58,331 nt of DNA from Pseudomonas gingeri (GCF_013386165.1 NZ_JACAOS010000023.1:1-58331); one strand, 5' to 3'. Positions 1 through 8,695 are shown, numbered from the stretch's first letter. The notes: generated by a model not told the origin, from the sequence alone. Made by a program: numbers and translations.

Positions 1-150
1 GGCAAGCCAGCTCCTACAGAGACCTCGGCAGCACGATATTTTTGTGGTGAAACGCGGTCCCGTGGGAGCCGGCTTGCTGGCGATGGCGTCAGCAAGGACA
101 GCGCCAGACCCAAGGGCCTCATCGCCGGCAAGCCAGCTCCTACAAGGGAT
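1..150. repeat. REP/REPIN cluster
   Basis: Three REP copies lie here: about 1-18, 62-88 (opposite orientation) and 122-146. Each contains the palindromic core around AGCCGGCT/AGCCAGCT seen at many other places in the window. Between the first two is the linker TTTTTGTGGTGAAAC at about 42-56, which recurs near 8760, 8885, 20025 and 20070. The cluster sits just downstream of the gene ending at 170, the usual extragenic position for REPs. Confidence 0.85.
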
Positions 151-169
151 TTGCGTTCGGCCTGAAACA

Positions 170-2047
170 CTATGGCCGGACCATCCCGCGCAACTGCAAC
201 ACCTGTTCACGCAGTTGCTCCGGCACCGCCACCTCGGCCCCGACCGGCGCTCCCGCCACCAGGGTCACCCGCGACCACAGGCGCCGGAACAGGCCCTTGC
301 CCGGATCACGGCTGAAGAAACTACCCCACAAGCCTTGCAACGCCAGCGGAATCACCGGCACCGGGGTCTCCTCCAGCACGCGGGTCATGCCGCCCTTGAA
401 CTCGTTGATCTCACCATCGGTGGTCAACTTGCCCTCAGGGAAGATGCACACCAACTCACCCTCCTTCAGGTACTCGGCAATCTTGCGGAACGCACGCTCA
501 TAGATCTCCAGATCTTCACTGCGCCCGGCAATCGGAATCGCCCCGGCCGTACGGAAGATGAAATTGAGCACCGGCAAACGGTAGATCTTGTAATACATCA
601 CAAACCGAATCGGCCGCCGCACCGCACCACCGATCAGCAGCGCATCGACAAACGACACATGGTTGCAGACCAGCAAGGCCGGTCCCTCATCGGGAATCAA
701 CTCCAGGTTGCGGTGCTCGACGCGGTACATGGAATGGCTGAGCAGCCAGATCATGAAACGCATGCTGAACTCGGGCACGATCTTGAAGATGTAGGTGTTG
801 ACCGCGATATTCATCACCGACACCACCAGGAACAATTCCGGGATCGACAGCTTCGCCACGCTCAACAGCAGGATCGAGACAATGGCTGAAACCACCATGA
901 ACAACGCATTGAGGATGTTGTTGGCGGCAATCACCCGGGCCCGCTCGTTCTCGGCGGTCCGCGACTGGATCAAGGCATACAACGGCACGATATAGAAGCC
1001 GCCGAACACCCCCAGCCCGAGGATATCCACCAGCACCCACCAGGCCTGGTGATAACCAAGGATCGCCAGCCAGTCGTTGGCCTGCACGTTCTGCGGCAGG
1101 TTGCCGGAATGCCACCACAACAACAGGCCGAACAGCGTCAGCCCGAACGAGCCGAAGGGCACCAGGCCGATCTCCACCTTGCGTCCCGACAACCGCTCGC
1201 AGAGCATGGAGCCGGCGGCGATGCCCACGGAAAACACGGTGAGGATCAGCGTCACCACGGTTTCATCACCGTACAGCCACTCCTTGGCGTACGCCGGGAT
1301 CTGCGTCAAATAGATCGCCCCGACAAACCAGAACCAGGAGTTGCCGACAATCGACCGCGATACCGCCGGCGTCTGCCCCAGGCCCAGGCGCAAGGTGGCC
1401 CAGGACTGGCTGAAGATATTCCAGTTCAGGCGCATCTGCGGGCTCGCCGCCGCTGCCCGGGGAATGCTGCGGCTGGCCAGGTAACCCAGCACCGCCACCA
1501 GCACAATGGCCGAGGACACGATGGGCGCGTAGTGCGCCGAAGACATCATCACCCCGGCACCGATGGTCCCCGCCAGGATCGCCAGGAAGGTGCCCATTTC
1601 CACCAGGCCGTTGCCTCCCACCAGCTCGTCTTCAGCCAGGGCCTGGGGCAGGATCGAATATTTGACCGGTCCGAACAGCGCCGAATGCGTGCCCATGGCG
1701 AACAACGTCACCAACATCAACGACAGGTGATCGAACACAAAGCCCACGGCACCGACCGCCATGATCGCGATTTCACCCAGTTTGATCACCCGGATCAGCG
1801 CGTCCTTGGCGAACTTTTCGCCGAACTGTCCGGCCAGGGCCGAGAACAGGAAGAACGGCAGGATGAACAGCAAGGCACAGAGGTTCACCCAGATACCGCG
1901 ATCCCCGGTGAGGGCGAGCTTGTAGAGGATGGCGAGGATCAACGACTGCTTGAACAGGTTGTCGTTGAACGCTCCGAGGGACTGCGTGACGAAGAACGGC
2001 AGGAAGCGCCGTGTACGCAGCAGGCTGAACTGTGAGGGGTGACTCAT
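170..2047 (-). CDS. LplT-PlsC fusion: MFS lysophospholipid flippase with C-terminal acyltransferase
   Basis: A 625-residue inner-membrane protein. Residues 1-420 are an MFS transporter of the LplT type: the N-terminus has FVTQSLGAFNDNLFKQ, typical of that family, followed by about 12 hydrophobic segments. Residues 430-620 are a PlsC-like acyltransferase with the NHxxxxD motif (H463, D468) and a FPEGK motif that resembles the acyltransferase half of Aas. The likely role is to flip lysophospholipids inward and re-acylate them. The acyl-ACP synthetase domain that follows PlsC in Aas is absent, so an activated acyl donor must come from elsewhere. This layout is common in pseudomonads from memory. 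The start is the ATG at 2047. It is transcribed alone, away from the TDT gene upstream. Confidence 0.85.
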   Translation of the reverse strand: MSHPSQFSLLRTRRFLPFFVTQSLGAFNDNLFKQSLILAILYKLALTGDRGIWVNLCALLFILPFFLFSALAGQFGEKFAKDALIRVIKLGEIAIMAVGAVGFVFDHLSLMLVTLFAMGTHSALFGPVKYSILPQALAEDELVGGNGLVEMGTFLAILAGTIGAGVMMSSAHYAPIVSSAIVLVAVLGYLASRSIPRAAAASPQMRLNWNIFSQSWATLRLGLGQTPAVSRSIVGNSWFWFVGAIYLTQIPAYAKEWLYGDETVVTLILTVFSVGIAAGSMLCERLSGRKVEIGLVPFGSFGLTLFGLLLWWHSGNLPQNVQANDWLAILGYHQAWWVLVDILGLGVFGGFYIVPLYALIQSRTAENERARVIAANNILNALFMVVSAIVSILLLSVAKLSIPELFLVVSVMNIAVNTYIFKIVPEFSMRFMIWLLSHSMYRVEHRNLELIPDEGPALLVCNHVSFVDALLIGGAVRRPIRFVMYYKIYRLPVLNFIFRTAGAIPIAGRSEDLEIYERAFRKIAEYLKEGELVCIFPEGKLTTDGEINEFKGGMTRVLEETPVPVIPLALQGLWGSFFSRDPGKGLFRRLWSRVTLVAGAPVGAEVAVPEQLREQVLQLRGMVRP

Positions 2048-2138
2048 CTTCCCTGTACCTGAGTGGCGCCGAGAGCGGCTTTCTTGTTGGAAGGCGGATC
2101 ACCACCCCCGGGCCACAACCTTACCTAAAATCAGGCAA

Positions 2139-3293
2139 CTATTTCGCTATTCCTGCCAGGCAAGGTGAAACAAACAGCTCGCCTTTATAGGCACCGCGCA
2201 GGGTTTTCGAACCGACAATCAGCCAGAGCACCGCGAGCAAGGCCACCAGCACCATGCCAAAACCGCTGAAGAAGCCCAGGTGCAAGGTGCTGCCCAACTT
2301 CAAGGTCGCCAGGGAGTAGACACCCAAGGGGAAGGTGTAGCCCCACCAGCCGAGATTGAACGGGATGCCCCGACGCAGATAACGCAGGGTGATCAACACG
2401 GCCATCAGCATCCACCACAGGCCGAAGCCCCAGAGAATGATGCCGGCGATCAGGCCCAGGCCGCTGGCGATCTCGCCCATACCCGACAGGCCGTTGGCGG
2501 CGAAAATCGCTGGCGAGTCCGCCCCCAGCACCAACATGCCCAACGCACCGGTGCCGATCGGGCCCAAGGCCAACCAGCTCGAAGCAGCCATGTTTTCATG
2601 GGGCAGTTTGTGCAGGGCCATGCGCAGCAGCAGGATCACCAGGATGCTGAACGCTACCGGCACCGAAAAAGCCCAGAGCACGTAGCTGGTAATCAACACG
2701 TTGAACTGCATATGGGTATCGAGCAGGTGCGGCGCCAGCAGACCACCGCTGGCCGCCGCCACCTCGGCAGCCACCACCGGCAGCAGCCAGACCGCCGTCA
2801 TCTGGTCGATGCTGTGCTCCTGGCGGGTGAACATCATGTAGGGAATCAGCACGCCGCAGGCCAGGGACATCGCCACGTCGATCCACCACAGCACTTCGGC
2901 CACCTGCACGGCGTTGTCGCCCCAGTGCGGCACGCCAAACATCAGGAAACCGTTGATGATGGTCGCCAGCCCCATGGGAATGGTGCCGAAGAACATCGAG
3001 ACCGTGGAATGCCCGAAAATCCGCCGCGCTTCATGGAAGAACAACACCCAGCGCGCGCCGTAGAGCAGGCTGAACAGCGTGAACAGCAGGATATTGAACA
3101 GCCACAGGCCTTCGGCAAACGCCTTCAGGCCCGGGACTTCAACCGGCAGTTGAGCCAAGGCCAGGGCCAGGACACCGGTGCCCATGGTGGCAGCGAACCA
3201 GTTGGGGGTGAACTGGCGAATGACTTCGCGAGGGTGCTGGAGGTGGCCTAAAGGCCGGTTTCCGGGTTTGACGCTATTGGGGCACGTTTGCAT
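2139..3293 (-). CDS. TDT (TehA/SLAC1-type) transporter
   Basis: A 384-residue polytopic membrane protein with about ten hydrophobic helices. The start of the transport domain reads FTPNWFAATMGTGVLALAL, the hallmark of the tellurite-resistance/dicarboxylate transporter family, which includes TehA, Mae1, the sulfite pump Ssu1 and plant SLAC1 anion channels. The substrate cannot be read from the sequence; sulfite, tellurite-related anions or C4-dicarboxylates are all possible. An extra 25-30 residue polar N-terminus precedes the first helix. The gene lies 105 bp from the cupin gene on the same strand, and that gap holds an inverted repeat that could be an operator for this gene. Confidence 0.85.
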   Translation of the reverse strand: MQTCPNSVKPGNRPLGHLQHPREVIRQFTPNWFAATMGTGVLALALAQLPVEVPGLKAFAEGLWLFNILLFTLFSLLYGARWVLFFHEARRIFGHSTVSMFFGTIPMGLATIINGFLMFGVPHWGDNAVQVAEVLWWIDVAMSLACGVLIPYMMFTRQEHSIDQMTAVWLLPVVAAEVAAASGGLLAPHLLDTHMQFNVLITSYVLWAFSVPVAFSILVILLLRMALHKLPHENMAASSWLALGPIGTGALGMLVLGADSPAIFAANGLSGMGEIASGLGLIAGIILWGFGLWWMLMAVLITLRYLRRGIPFNLGWWGYTFPLGVYSLATLKLGSTLHLGFFSGFGMVLVALLAVLWLIVGSKTLRGAYKGELFVSPCLAGIAK

Positions 3294-3375
3294 GACTGAC
3301 TCCTGTCCTCAGGTGAGGTTGCAGCCATCATAGAACCGGATCGAATATCCATATAACGGGTAATTTCTCTAACTG

Positions 3376-3394
3376 TTATCTATTTTGTAGATAA
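3376..3394. promoter_or_regulatory. inverted repeat upstream of TDT gene
   Basis: A perfect 7-bp inverted repeat, TTATCTA-TTTTG-TAGATAA, in the AT-rich gap between the cupin stop and the TDT start. It has no GC-rich stem and no T-run, so it looks like an operator rather than a terminator. No neighbouring regulator gene is an obvious partner except the AraC-type gene at 3884. Confidence 0.45.
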
Positions 3395-3398
3395 GCGA

Positions 3399-3710
3399 TC
3401 ATGGACTGCCTTCGGTTTCGATCACCAGCACCCGCGCCTCGCCCAAGGGTTCGGCCAGGTGCTCACAGCCTGTTTCAGCATAGAAGATATCGCCGACTTC
3501 CAGCACCACGGCCTGCTCGATTCCGTCCTTGCGATAACGCATGCGGACCTGCCCATCGAGCACCACAAACACCTCCTGCCCGTCATTGACGTGCCAGATA
3601 TAGGGCTGGTCGGTCCAGTGCAAGCGGGTGCTGATACCGTTCATGCTGGCAATGTCCAGCGCTGCCCAGGGACGGCTGCCGGTAAAGTCACGGCTGCGGG
3701 TCATGGTCAT
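3399..3710 (-). CDS. small single-domain cupin protein
   Basis: Read from the ATG at 3710, this is a 103-residue cupin barrel. The first cupin motif is H40-x-N42-x3-E46 and the second contains GDxFxxxxGxEH with H84, so a metal site with two His and a Glu is plausible. Members of this size are usually uncharacterised cytoplasmic proteins that bind small molecules. The frame stays open upstream to 3839, but the extra 43 residues look non-conserved and overlap the divergent promoter region, so the shorter start (there is a second ATG at 3704) is preferred. It is divergent from the AraC-type regulator at 3884, which may control it. Confidence 0.75.
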   Translation of the reverse strand: MTMTRSRDFTGSRPWAALDIASMNGISTRLHWTDQPYIWHVNDGQEVFVVLDGQVRMRYRKDGIEQAVVLEVGDIFYAETGCEHLAEPLGEARVLVIETEGSP

Positions 3711-3883
3711 GGACGTTGCAACCTCGGCTGATTGGAGGTCGGGATTGAAGAAGGGGGCATGGCCTGGGTCCTTGCTGAGTCGATGTGAGGGCTCATGATT
3801 GCCCGCCGCCCACTCATTAATAAGTGGCCCGAAAGACAATCTTCGATAAGATCAGGCCAAATCGCTGCCCGAGCCCAGAGCCG

Positions 3884-4840
3884 ATGACCACGATCTCTAT
3901 CGCTGTAGTCGCCTTCAACGGCATCAGCCCCTTCCATTTGTCCGTCCCCACACTGGTGTTCGACGGGCAGTGCGACGGTATCGAGATGCCGCGCTTTTCC
4001 TTGAAAGTCTGCGGCTTCGAACCGGGCCCACTGAGCACCTCGGCAGGTTTCGACATCCAGGTTCACCATGGGCTTGAAGTGCTGGAGCAGGCCGACGTGA
4101 TCATCATGCCGTCCTGGCGCGACACCGAAGAACGGCCGCCCGAGCCCTTGCTGGAAGCGCTGCGCCAGGCACACGGCAAAGGCACGCGGATCGTCGGCCT
4201 GTGCCTGGGGGCCTTTGTCCTTGCCGAGGCCGGGCTGCTGGACGGACGCAAGGCCACCACCCATTGGAACTGGGCCGCGACCTTTGCCCGTAAATACCCC
4301 CGGGTGCTGCTGGATGCCGATGTGCTGTATGCCGAGTCCGGGCACCTGCTGACCTCGGCCGGCACCGCCGCCGGCCTGGATTGCTGCCTGTACCTGATGC
4401 AACAACTGTGCGGTGCCGAGGTCACGCACAAGGTGGCCCGGCGCCTGGTGGTTGCGCCCCATCGTTCGGGTGGACAGGCGCAGTTTATCGAGCGTCCCCT
4501 GGCCCTGGCCGGTGAGCAGGATCGCATGGGACAACTGTTGCAATGGCTCGGGCGAAACTTCACCCGCAGCCACTCCGTGGATGAGCTGGCGGACCGGGCG
4601 GCGATGAGTCGTCGGTCATTCACCCGGCACTTCAAGCAACTGACCGGGACCACGGTTGGCCAGTGGTTGTTGGGGCAACGTTTGAGTCATGCCCAGCGTC
4701 TGCTGGAAAGCAGCACCCAGAGCATTGAAGCCATTGCCCTGGAAGCCGGGTTCGGCACAGCTCTGTCATTGCGCCAGCATTTCAACGCCTCGCTGCGGAT
4801 TTCCCCGTCGGCTTATCGGGCGCAGTTTGTCGGGCGCTGA
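3884..4840 (+). CDS. GATase1-like AraC-family regulator (FtrA/GlxA type)
   Basis: A 318-residue transcriptional activator. Residues 1-185 form a DJ-1/PfpI-like class I amidotransferase domain with a nucleophile-elbow motif, GLCLGAFVLAEAGLLDG. Residues 215-318 form the AraC DNA-binding domain: two helix-turn-helix units around SVDELADRAAMSRRSFTRHF and IEAIALEAGFGTALSLRQHF, ending in the SPSAYRAQF signature. Relatives such as FtrA, GlxA and CdhR respond to small nitrogen compounds. The chosen start is the ATG at 3884; an in-frame codon at 3824 would add 20 unlikely residues. It is divergent from the cupin gene, with about 170 bp between the two starts. Confidence 0.88.
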   Translation: MTTISIAVVAFNGISPFHLSVPTLVFDGQCDGIEMPRFSLKVCGFEPGPLSTSAGFDIQVHHGLEVLEQADVIIMPSWRDTEERPPEPLLEALRQAHGKGTRIVGLCLGAFVLAEAGLLDGRKATTHWNWAATFARKYPRVLLDADVLYAESGHLLTSAGTAAGLDCCLYLMQQLCGAEVTHKVARRLVVAPHRSGGQAQFIERPLALAGEQDRMGQLLQWLGRNFTRSHSVDELADRAAMSRRSFTRHFKQLTGTTVGQWLLGQRLSHAQRLLESSTQSIEAIALEAGFGTALSLRQHFNASLRISPSAYRAQFVGR

Positions 4841-4878
4841 GATGATCACCGCTCAACCAACATCGAACGCAGCCCCCT

Positions 4879-4979
4879 TGTAGGAGCGAGCTTGCTCGCG
4901 ATGGACGTTAACGATAACGCGGCATTTGCTGAGCGAATGCGGCGCTCTCAGATCCATCGCGAGCAAGCTCGCTCCTACA
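4879..4979. repeat. REPIN (inverted pair of REPs)
   Basis: TGTAGGAGCGAGCTTGCTCG at about 4879-4898 is mirrored by its reverse complement at about 4959-4979, leaving a roughly 50-bp middle. The core (AGCGAGCTTGCTCGC) differs from the AGCCGGCT class seen elsewhere in the window, so this is a second REP family. It fills the gap between convergent genes ending at 4840 and 5054. Confidence 0.85.
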
Positions 4980-5053
4980 AAATCCTCTTGGCCCTGCGCC
5001 TACGAGTTATGCGACGTTTCCAATAGTCCATTTCCCTGGCGGATATTGATGAC

Positions 5054-5815
5054 TCACTCCACAAACAGGCGCAAACCGCCGAAAGAAGCTCGCGTATCCG
5101 CCCCTCGCTCCAAACGATAAAGATCCAGTTGGGACTCCTTGCGCAACCAAGTGGCATCCAACACCGGCTCCGCACTTGGCGGCGGTCGCTTGATCTCATC
5201 GCCCCGCACCAACGCACTGCGCAAAATCGCAAAGCGCGCCCTGTTGATATGCCCGCCGGAACCATAAGTACCGGCCTTGCCCAGCCTCGCAGCAACCCCG
5301 GTTTCCGCGCCGAACCAACCGCCGCCGATACCTAGGCGCGCCATGATAAAGACAGGATCGCGAAGAATCGCCGCACAGGTCTGGATCAACTCGATAAACC
5401 CCTGGGTCGCGATATCCATGGCCTCCAGACCATGCAATCGGGCAATGCGTTTGCCGATCCACACACCGCCGGTCTTGAGCAGCAATGCATCGACACAGTC
5501 ATGGGCCAGCTCGACTCGGCGTCGCGGATCGGACTCGTGCAACAGTGCCCGCCTGAGGGTGTGCAGAACAAAGGCCATCGGCACCGCGCCCTGGGGTCGC
5601 ATCCGCCGCGAGGGCAGTACATGGCAGAGCAATTGGTGCAGGCCGAACAGGCTCTCGGGCTGCAGGAACAAACGGGCCTGGGCGGACAGCGGTTGCCAGG
5701 CCACCTCCTGCAACAGGCCGAGCATTTGCGTCAGGTCCGCTGACTGGAGCCTCAGGGCAAGCTGAGTGGACGCCGGCAATGGCGCGCGGATGCCGGAGTG
5801 TGTGGGAGTCGTCAT
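5054..5815 (-). CDS. hypothetical protein, 253 aa
   Basis: A soluble, mainly helical 253-residue protein with no signal peptide or membrane segment and no motif I recognise. The middle is Gly-rich (MARLGIGGGWFGAETG, GTYGSGGHINRARF). Length, codon use and GC content look native for Pseudomonas, and the opposite strand offers no better gene. The start is the ATG at 5815, with only a weak ribosome-binding site. It stands between a REPIN and the MFS gene, so its context gives no functional hint. Confidence 0.6.
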   Translation of the reverse strand: MTTPTHSGIRAPLPASTQLALRLQSADLTQMLGLLQEVAWQPLSAQARLFLQPESLFGLHQLLCHVLPSRRMRPQGAVPMAFVLHTLRRALLHESDPRRRVELAHDCVDALLLKTGGVWIGKRIARLHGLEAMDIATQGFIELIQTCAAILRDPVFIMARLGIGGGWFGAETGVAARLGKAGTYGSGGHINRARFAILRSALVRGDEIKRPPPSAEPVLDATWLRKESQLDLYRLERGADTRASFGGLRLFVE

Positions 5816-5904
5816 GGGCCGCCGTGGTCATTCCGGTAAAAGACCCCAGTCTGACCAGCGCCCAGCCGTCGATCTTGCAATAACCGATCAGCCGGCTGAC
5901 CGGC

Positions 5905-7101
5905 TCAGGCCACCAGATCGCGGACCGGGCGCCGCCACAACAACATCAGCAAGGCCCCCAGGGCCAGCCCGATCAACATCGCGCCATAGCCATCGGTCGT
6001 CGCGATCAGGCCGAAACCGCGGCTGAGATTGCCCGCCAGCAACGCTGGAACACAGAAGGCCAGGTAGCTCAGTGCATAAAACGCCGACATCAGCCCCGCC
6101 CGCTCATGGGGCAAGGCCAGTGGCACCACGCTACGCAACGCCCCGAGAAAACCCGAGCCGAAGCCGCTGCCCGCCACCAGGGTGGCGAAGATAAACAGCG
6201 GGAGACTGGCAGTGTGCACGGCCAGCAGAATCAAACTGACACCGATGGCCAGCAGCACGGCGCCCAGGCGCAGGGTCTTTTGCGCCTCACGATTGCGCTG
6301 CATGAAGATCGCCAGTACCCCGCTGAGGGTCAGCACCGCCACCAGCACGCCGCCGATCAGGTTGGAGGTCGAACCGGTCGCGGCGCGCACCAGCGAAGGC
6401 GCGAGCGACAGGTAAAAACCGCCCATGGCCCAGACCGCGACGTCCACCGGTAGCGCTATCCACAGGGCTTTGCGCGCTTGCGGCGGTACGTGCAGGGTCG
6501 GGCGCAACGACGCCAGGGCGCCGGGCTGCGCACTGACCGTTTCCGGCAAGCGCCAGACATAAGCCGCCTGCACCACCAGCAAGCCGAACAGAATCCAGTA
6601 CACCAACTGCATGGGGTGTGGTGCGAATTCCGCCAGCAGGCCGGAGCCTAGACCACCGCAGGCCATCCCCAGCAAGGGCGCCAGGCTGTTGATCAACGGG
6701 CCCTTGCGGTTGTCGTTGTCCAGCAGGGACGCACCCAGTACGCTGGTCGCCATGCCGGTGGCAAAGCCTTGCAGCGCCCGGGCGGCGATCAGCAACACAG
6801 CACTGTCAGCCGAGATAAACAGCGCCATCGCGCCGAGATCCAGCAACAGTGCGGCAAAGATCACCGGCCGCCGGCCCAGATGGTCGGACAACGAACCCAC
6901 GGTCAACAGCGCGGCCAAAAGGCTCAGGGCGTAGACCCCGAAGATCAGCGTCAGGGTCGCAGCGGAAAACTGCAGGGTTTCCTGATACAGATGGTACAAG
7001 GGCGTCGGCGCGCTGGAGGCGGCCAGAAAGGTCAGCAGGGTAATCGACAGAAACACCTGGCTGCCACGATTGGAAACCGGCGCTTCGAGGCTATTGGACA
7101 T
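5905..7101 (-). CDS. MFS efflux transporter
   Basis: A 398-residue inner-membrane transporter with twelve predicted helices. The loop 2-3 motif reads GSLSDHLGRRPV, the MFS motif A, and FLAASSAPTPLYHLYQ near the N-terminus is typical of Pseudomonas drug-resistance MFS proteins controlled by TetR repressors. The start is placed at the ATG at 7101; a start at 7116 would only add five residues. It is divergent from the tetR gene at 7192, and the 90-bp region between them contains two inverted repeats. Together they look like an efflux unit induced by its own substrate, which is unknown. Confidence 0.85.
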   Translation of the reverse strand: MSNSLEAPVSNRGSQVFLSITLLTFLAASSAPTPLYHLYQETLQFSAATLTLIFGVYALSLLAALLTVGSLSDHLGRRPVIFAALLLDLGAMALFISADSAVLLIAARALQGFATGMATSVLGASLLDNDNRKGPLINSLAPLLGMACGGLGSGLLAEFAPHPMQLVYWILFGLLVVQAAYVWRLPETVSAQPGALASLRPTLHVPPQARKALWIALPVDVAVWAMGGFYLSLAPSLVRAATGSTSNLIGGVLVAVLTLSGVLAIFMQRNREAQKTLRLGAVLLAIGVSLILLAVHTASLPLFIFATLVAGSGFGSGFLGALRSVVPLALPHERAGLMSAFYALSYLAFCVPALLAGNLSRGFGLIATTDGYGAMLIGLALGALLMLLWRRPVRDLVA

Positions 7102-7113
7102 GGGCACGCTCCA

Positions 7114-7183
7114 CAAAAGCTAAATTATTGCTTTTGCGGAGTGTGCTACTGCCTTTCGCTTAAAGCAAATTCTTTGTGTTAAG
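7114..7183. promoter_or_regulatory. divergent MFS/tetR promoter region with two candidate operators
   Basis: The first repeat is perfect: CAAAAGC (7114-7120), nine bases, GCTTTTG (7130-7136). A second, CTTAA at 7159-7163 and TTAAG at 7179-7183, lies just before the tetR ribosome-binding site. The positions suit a TetR-type repressor acting on both divergent promoters. Confidence 0.5.
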
Positions 7184-7191
7184 GTTTTGGC

Positions 7192-7743
7192 ATGGCGATC
7201 AAAGAAAGTATCCGTCCGGGCGGCCGCAGTGCCCGGGTGCAGGAATCGATTCACGCGGCGGTCAATGCCCTTCTCGACGAGCAGGAGCGCGCGAGCCTGA
7301 CGGTCCCGCAGATCGCGGCGCGGGCCGGGGTCACGCCTTCGACCATCTATCGGCGCTGGGGTGATCTGTCGGCGTTGCTGGCGGACGTGGCTTTTGCCCG
7401 CATGCGCCCGGATGCAGATCCGGCCGACACGGGCAGCTTGCGTGGCGATCTGCGGGCGTGGGCCGAGCAGTATCTGGACGAAATGAGTTCGGCGCCGGGT
7501 CGTCAGTTGATGCGTGATGTGCAATGCAGCGCCAGCACCGGTTATTGCACGGAGATTCTCGGCGGGCAGTTGCAGGCGATTCTTGATCGTTACCCGGATG
7601 AGGCGCTGCCCAGCGTCGACCGGTTGCTCAACCTGATCGTTGCCCCGACGGTGTTCCGGGTGTTGTTTGCCAATACGCCATTGAGTGTCGAGGAATTGCA
7701 TCGGCAGATTGAGCTGGCGTTGCTGCCCGCCAAAGGCCCTTGA
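7192..7743 (+). CDS. TetR/AcrR-family repressor
   Basis: A 183-residue regulator. Residues 15-62 hold the TetR helix-turn-helix, including LTVPQIAARAGVTPSTIYRRW. The rest is an all-helical ligand and dimer domain. It is divergent from the MFS gene and very likely represses both itself and the pump until a substrate binds. The start ATG at 7192 follows AAGG at 7181-7184. The coding end runs straight into a REP array: the codons GGC-CCT-TGA that finish the gene match the border of the 126-bp REP unit, so the final residues may come from a REP insertion. Confidence 0.87.
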   Translation: MAIKESIRPGGRSARVQESIHAAVNALLDEQERASLTVPQIAARAGVTPSTIYRRWGDLSALLADVAFARMRPDADPADTGSLRGDLRAWAEQYLDEMSSAPGRQLMRDVQCSASTGYCTEILGGQLQAILDRYPDEALPSVDRLLNLIVAPTVFRVLFANTPLSVEELHRQIELALLPAKGP

Positions 7744-8060
7744 ACCTTGCGACGCCCTCTCGGCCGCCATCGCCAGCAAGCCGGCTCCCACAAGTAAGGG
7801 CGTACACCACAGGGGTATCGTCGTGCACAGCTTCCGTGGGAGCTGGCTTCCCAGCGATGAGGCCCTTGAGCCTTGCGACGCCCTCCCGGCCGCCATCGCC
7901 AGCAAGCCGGCTCCCACAAGTAAGGGCGTACACCTCAAGGGTATCGTCGTGCACAGCTTCCGTGGGAGCTGGCTTGCCAGCGATGAGGCCCTTGAGCCTG
8001 GCGACGCCCTCTCGGCCGCCATCGCCAGCAAGCCGGCCCCCACAGGATCGCGTCTCACCG
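7742..8060. repeat. tandem 126-bp REPIN array
   Basis: Two full 126-bp units begin at 7742 and 7868, and a third, partial one at 7994. Each unit contains one REP in each orientation (for example about 7766-7793 and 7830-7860) and the shared linker around AAGGGCGTACACC. The units are nearly identical, pointing to recent tandem amplification. A decayed copy of the TTTTGTGGTGAGAC linker is visible on the minus strand at about 8050-8072. Confidence 0.85.
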
Positions 8061-8206
8061 CAAAATATCGCGCGGCCACGGCCCCTGAACCGACTCGCTG
8101 GCGATAACGGTGGTCAATACACATCCGGAACCAGAGTTGTTCGGCCTGCCTGCTTATCGCGTACTAGCTTTTCTAGTGACTCCCACGCTGACAGGAGGGC
8201 AACGGA

Positions 8207-8695
8207 TTGCCCACATCACCTCACTCCAACCGGCTGCGCGCTGGGCGCTATTCACAGTCCGGGCAGATCTATCTACTGACCGCCGTCATTGAAGATCGCC
8301 ACCCGCTTCTCGCCGATTGGCCGGTGGGCCGGTTGCTGGTGCAGCAGTTTCGCCAGGCACAAGCTGAAGGCCGGGTCGACTCTCTGAGCTGGGTCGTCAT
8401 GCCGGATCACTTCCACTGGCTGATCGAGCTTAAAAACAGCACCTTGCCGGAGCTTATGCTCGCGACCAAGTCGAGAAGTGCACGACAGATCAATGCCCGC
8501 TTGGGACGCTCGGGAAGGCTTTGGCAAAAAGGTTTTCACGATCGTGCGATTCGCCGCGAAGAGAATTTACTGGCGGTCGCCCGCTATATCGTCGCCAACC
8601 CGCTACGCGCCGGTTTGGTGAAACGGGTACAGGATTATCCATTATGGGATGCAGTATGGCTGGAAGATGTGGATTGCAGGGAGGGACGGCGGTAG
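8207..8695 (+). CDS. REP-associated tyrosine transposase (RAYT)
   Basis: A 162-residue single-strand transposase of the Y1/IS200-like family (TnpA_REP). The HUH metal motif is H68-F-H70 within VVMPDHFHWLIE. The nucleophile is probably Y127 in VARYIVANPLRAGLV, and WQKGFHDRAIR (106-116) is also characteristic. These enzymes act on REP hairpins and are thought to spread REPINs. The start is a TTG at 8207 with a strong AGGAGG Shine-Dalgarno at 8193-8198. REP arrays lie on both sides (7742-8060 and 8720-8906), the expected setting of a domesticated, single-copy RAYT. Confidence 0.93.
   Translation: MPTSPHSNRLRAGRYSQSGQIYLLTAVIEDRHPLLADWPVGRLLVQQFRQAQAEGRVDSLSWVVMPDHFHWLIELKNSTLPELMLATKSRSARQINARLGRSGRLWQKGFHDRAIRREENLLAVARYIVANPLRAGLVKRVQDYPLWDAVWLEDVDCREGRR

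Noticed and set aside
3376..3394. Terminator for the cupin gene
   Set aside because: The stem TTATCTA/TAGATAA is AT-only and no T-run follows. It lies immediately upstream of a gene on the same strand, so an operator is more likely.
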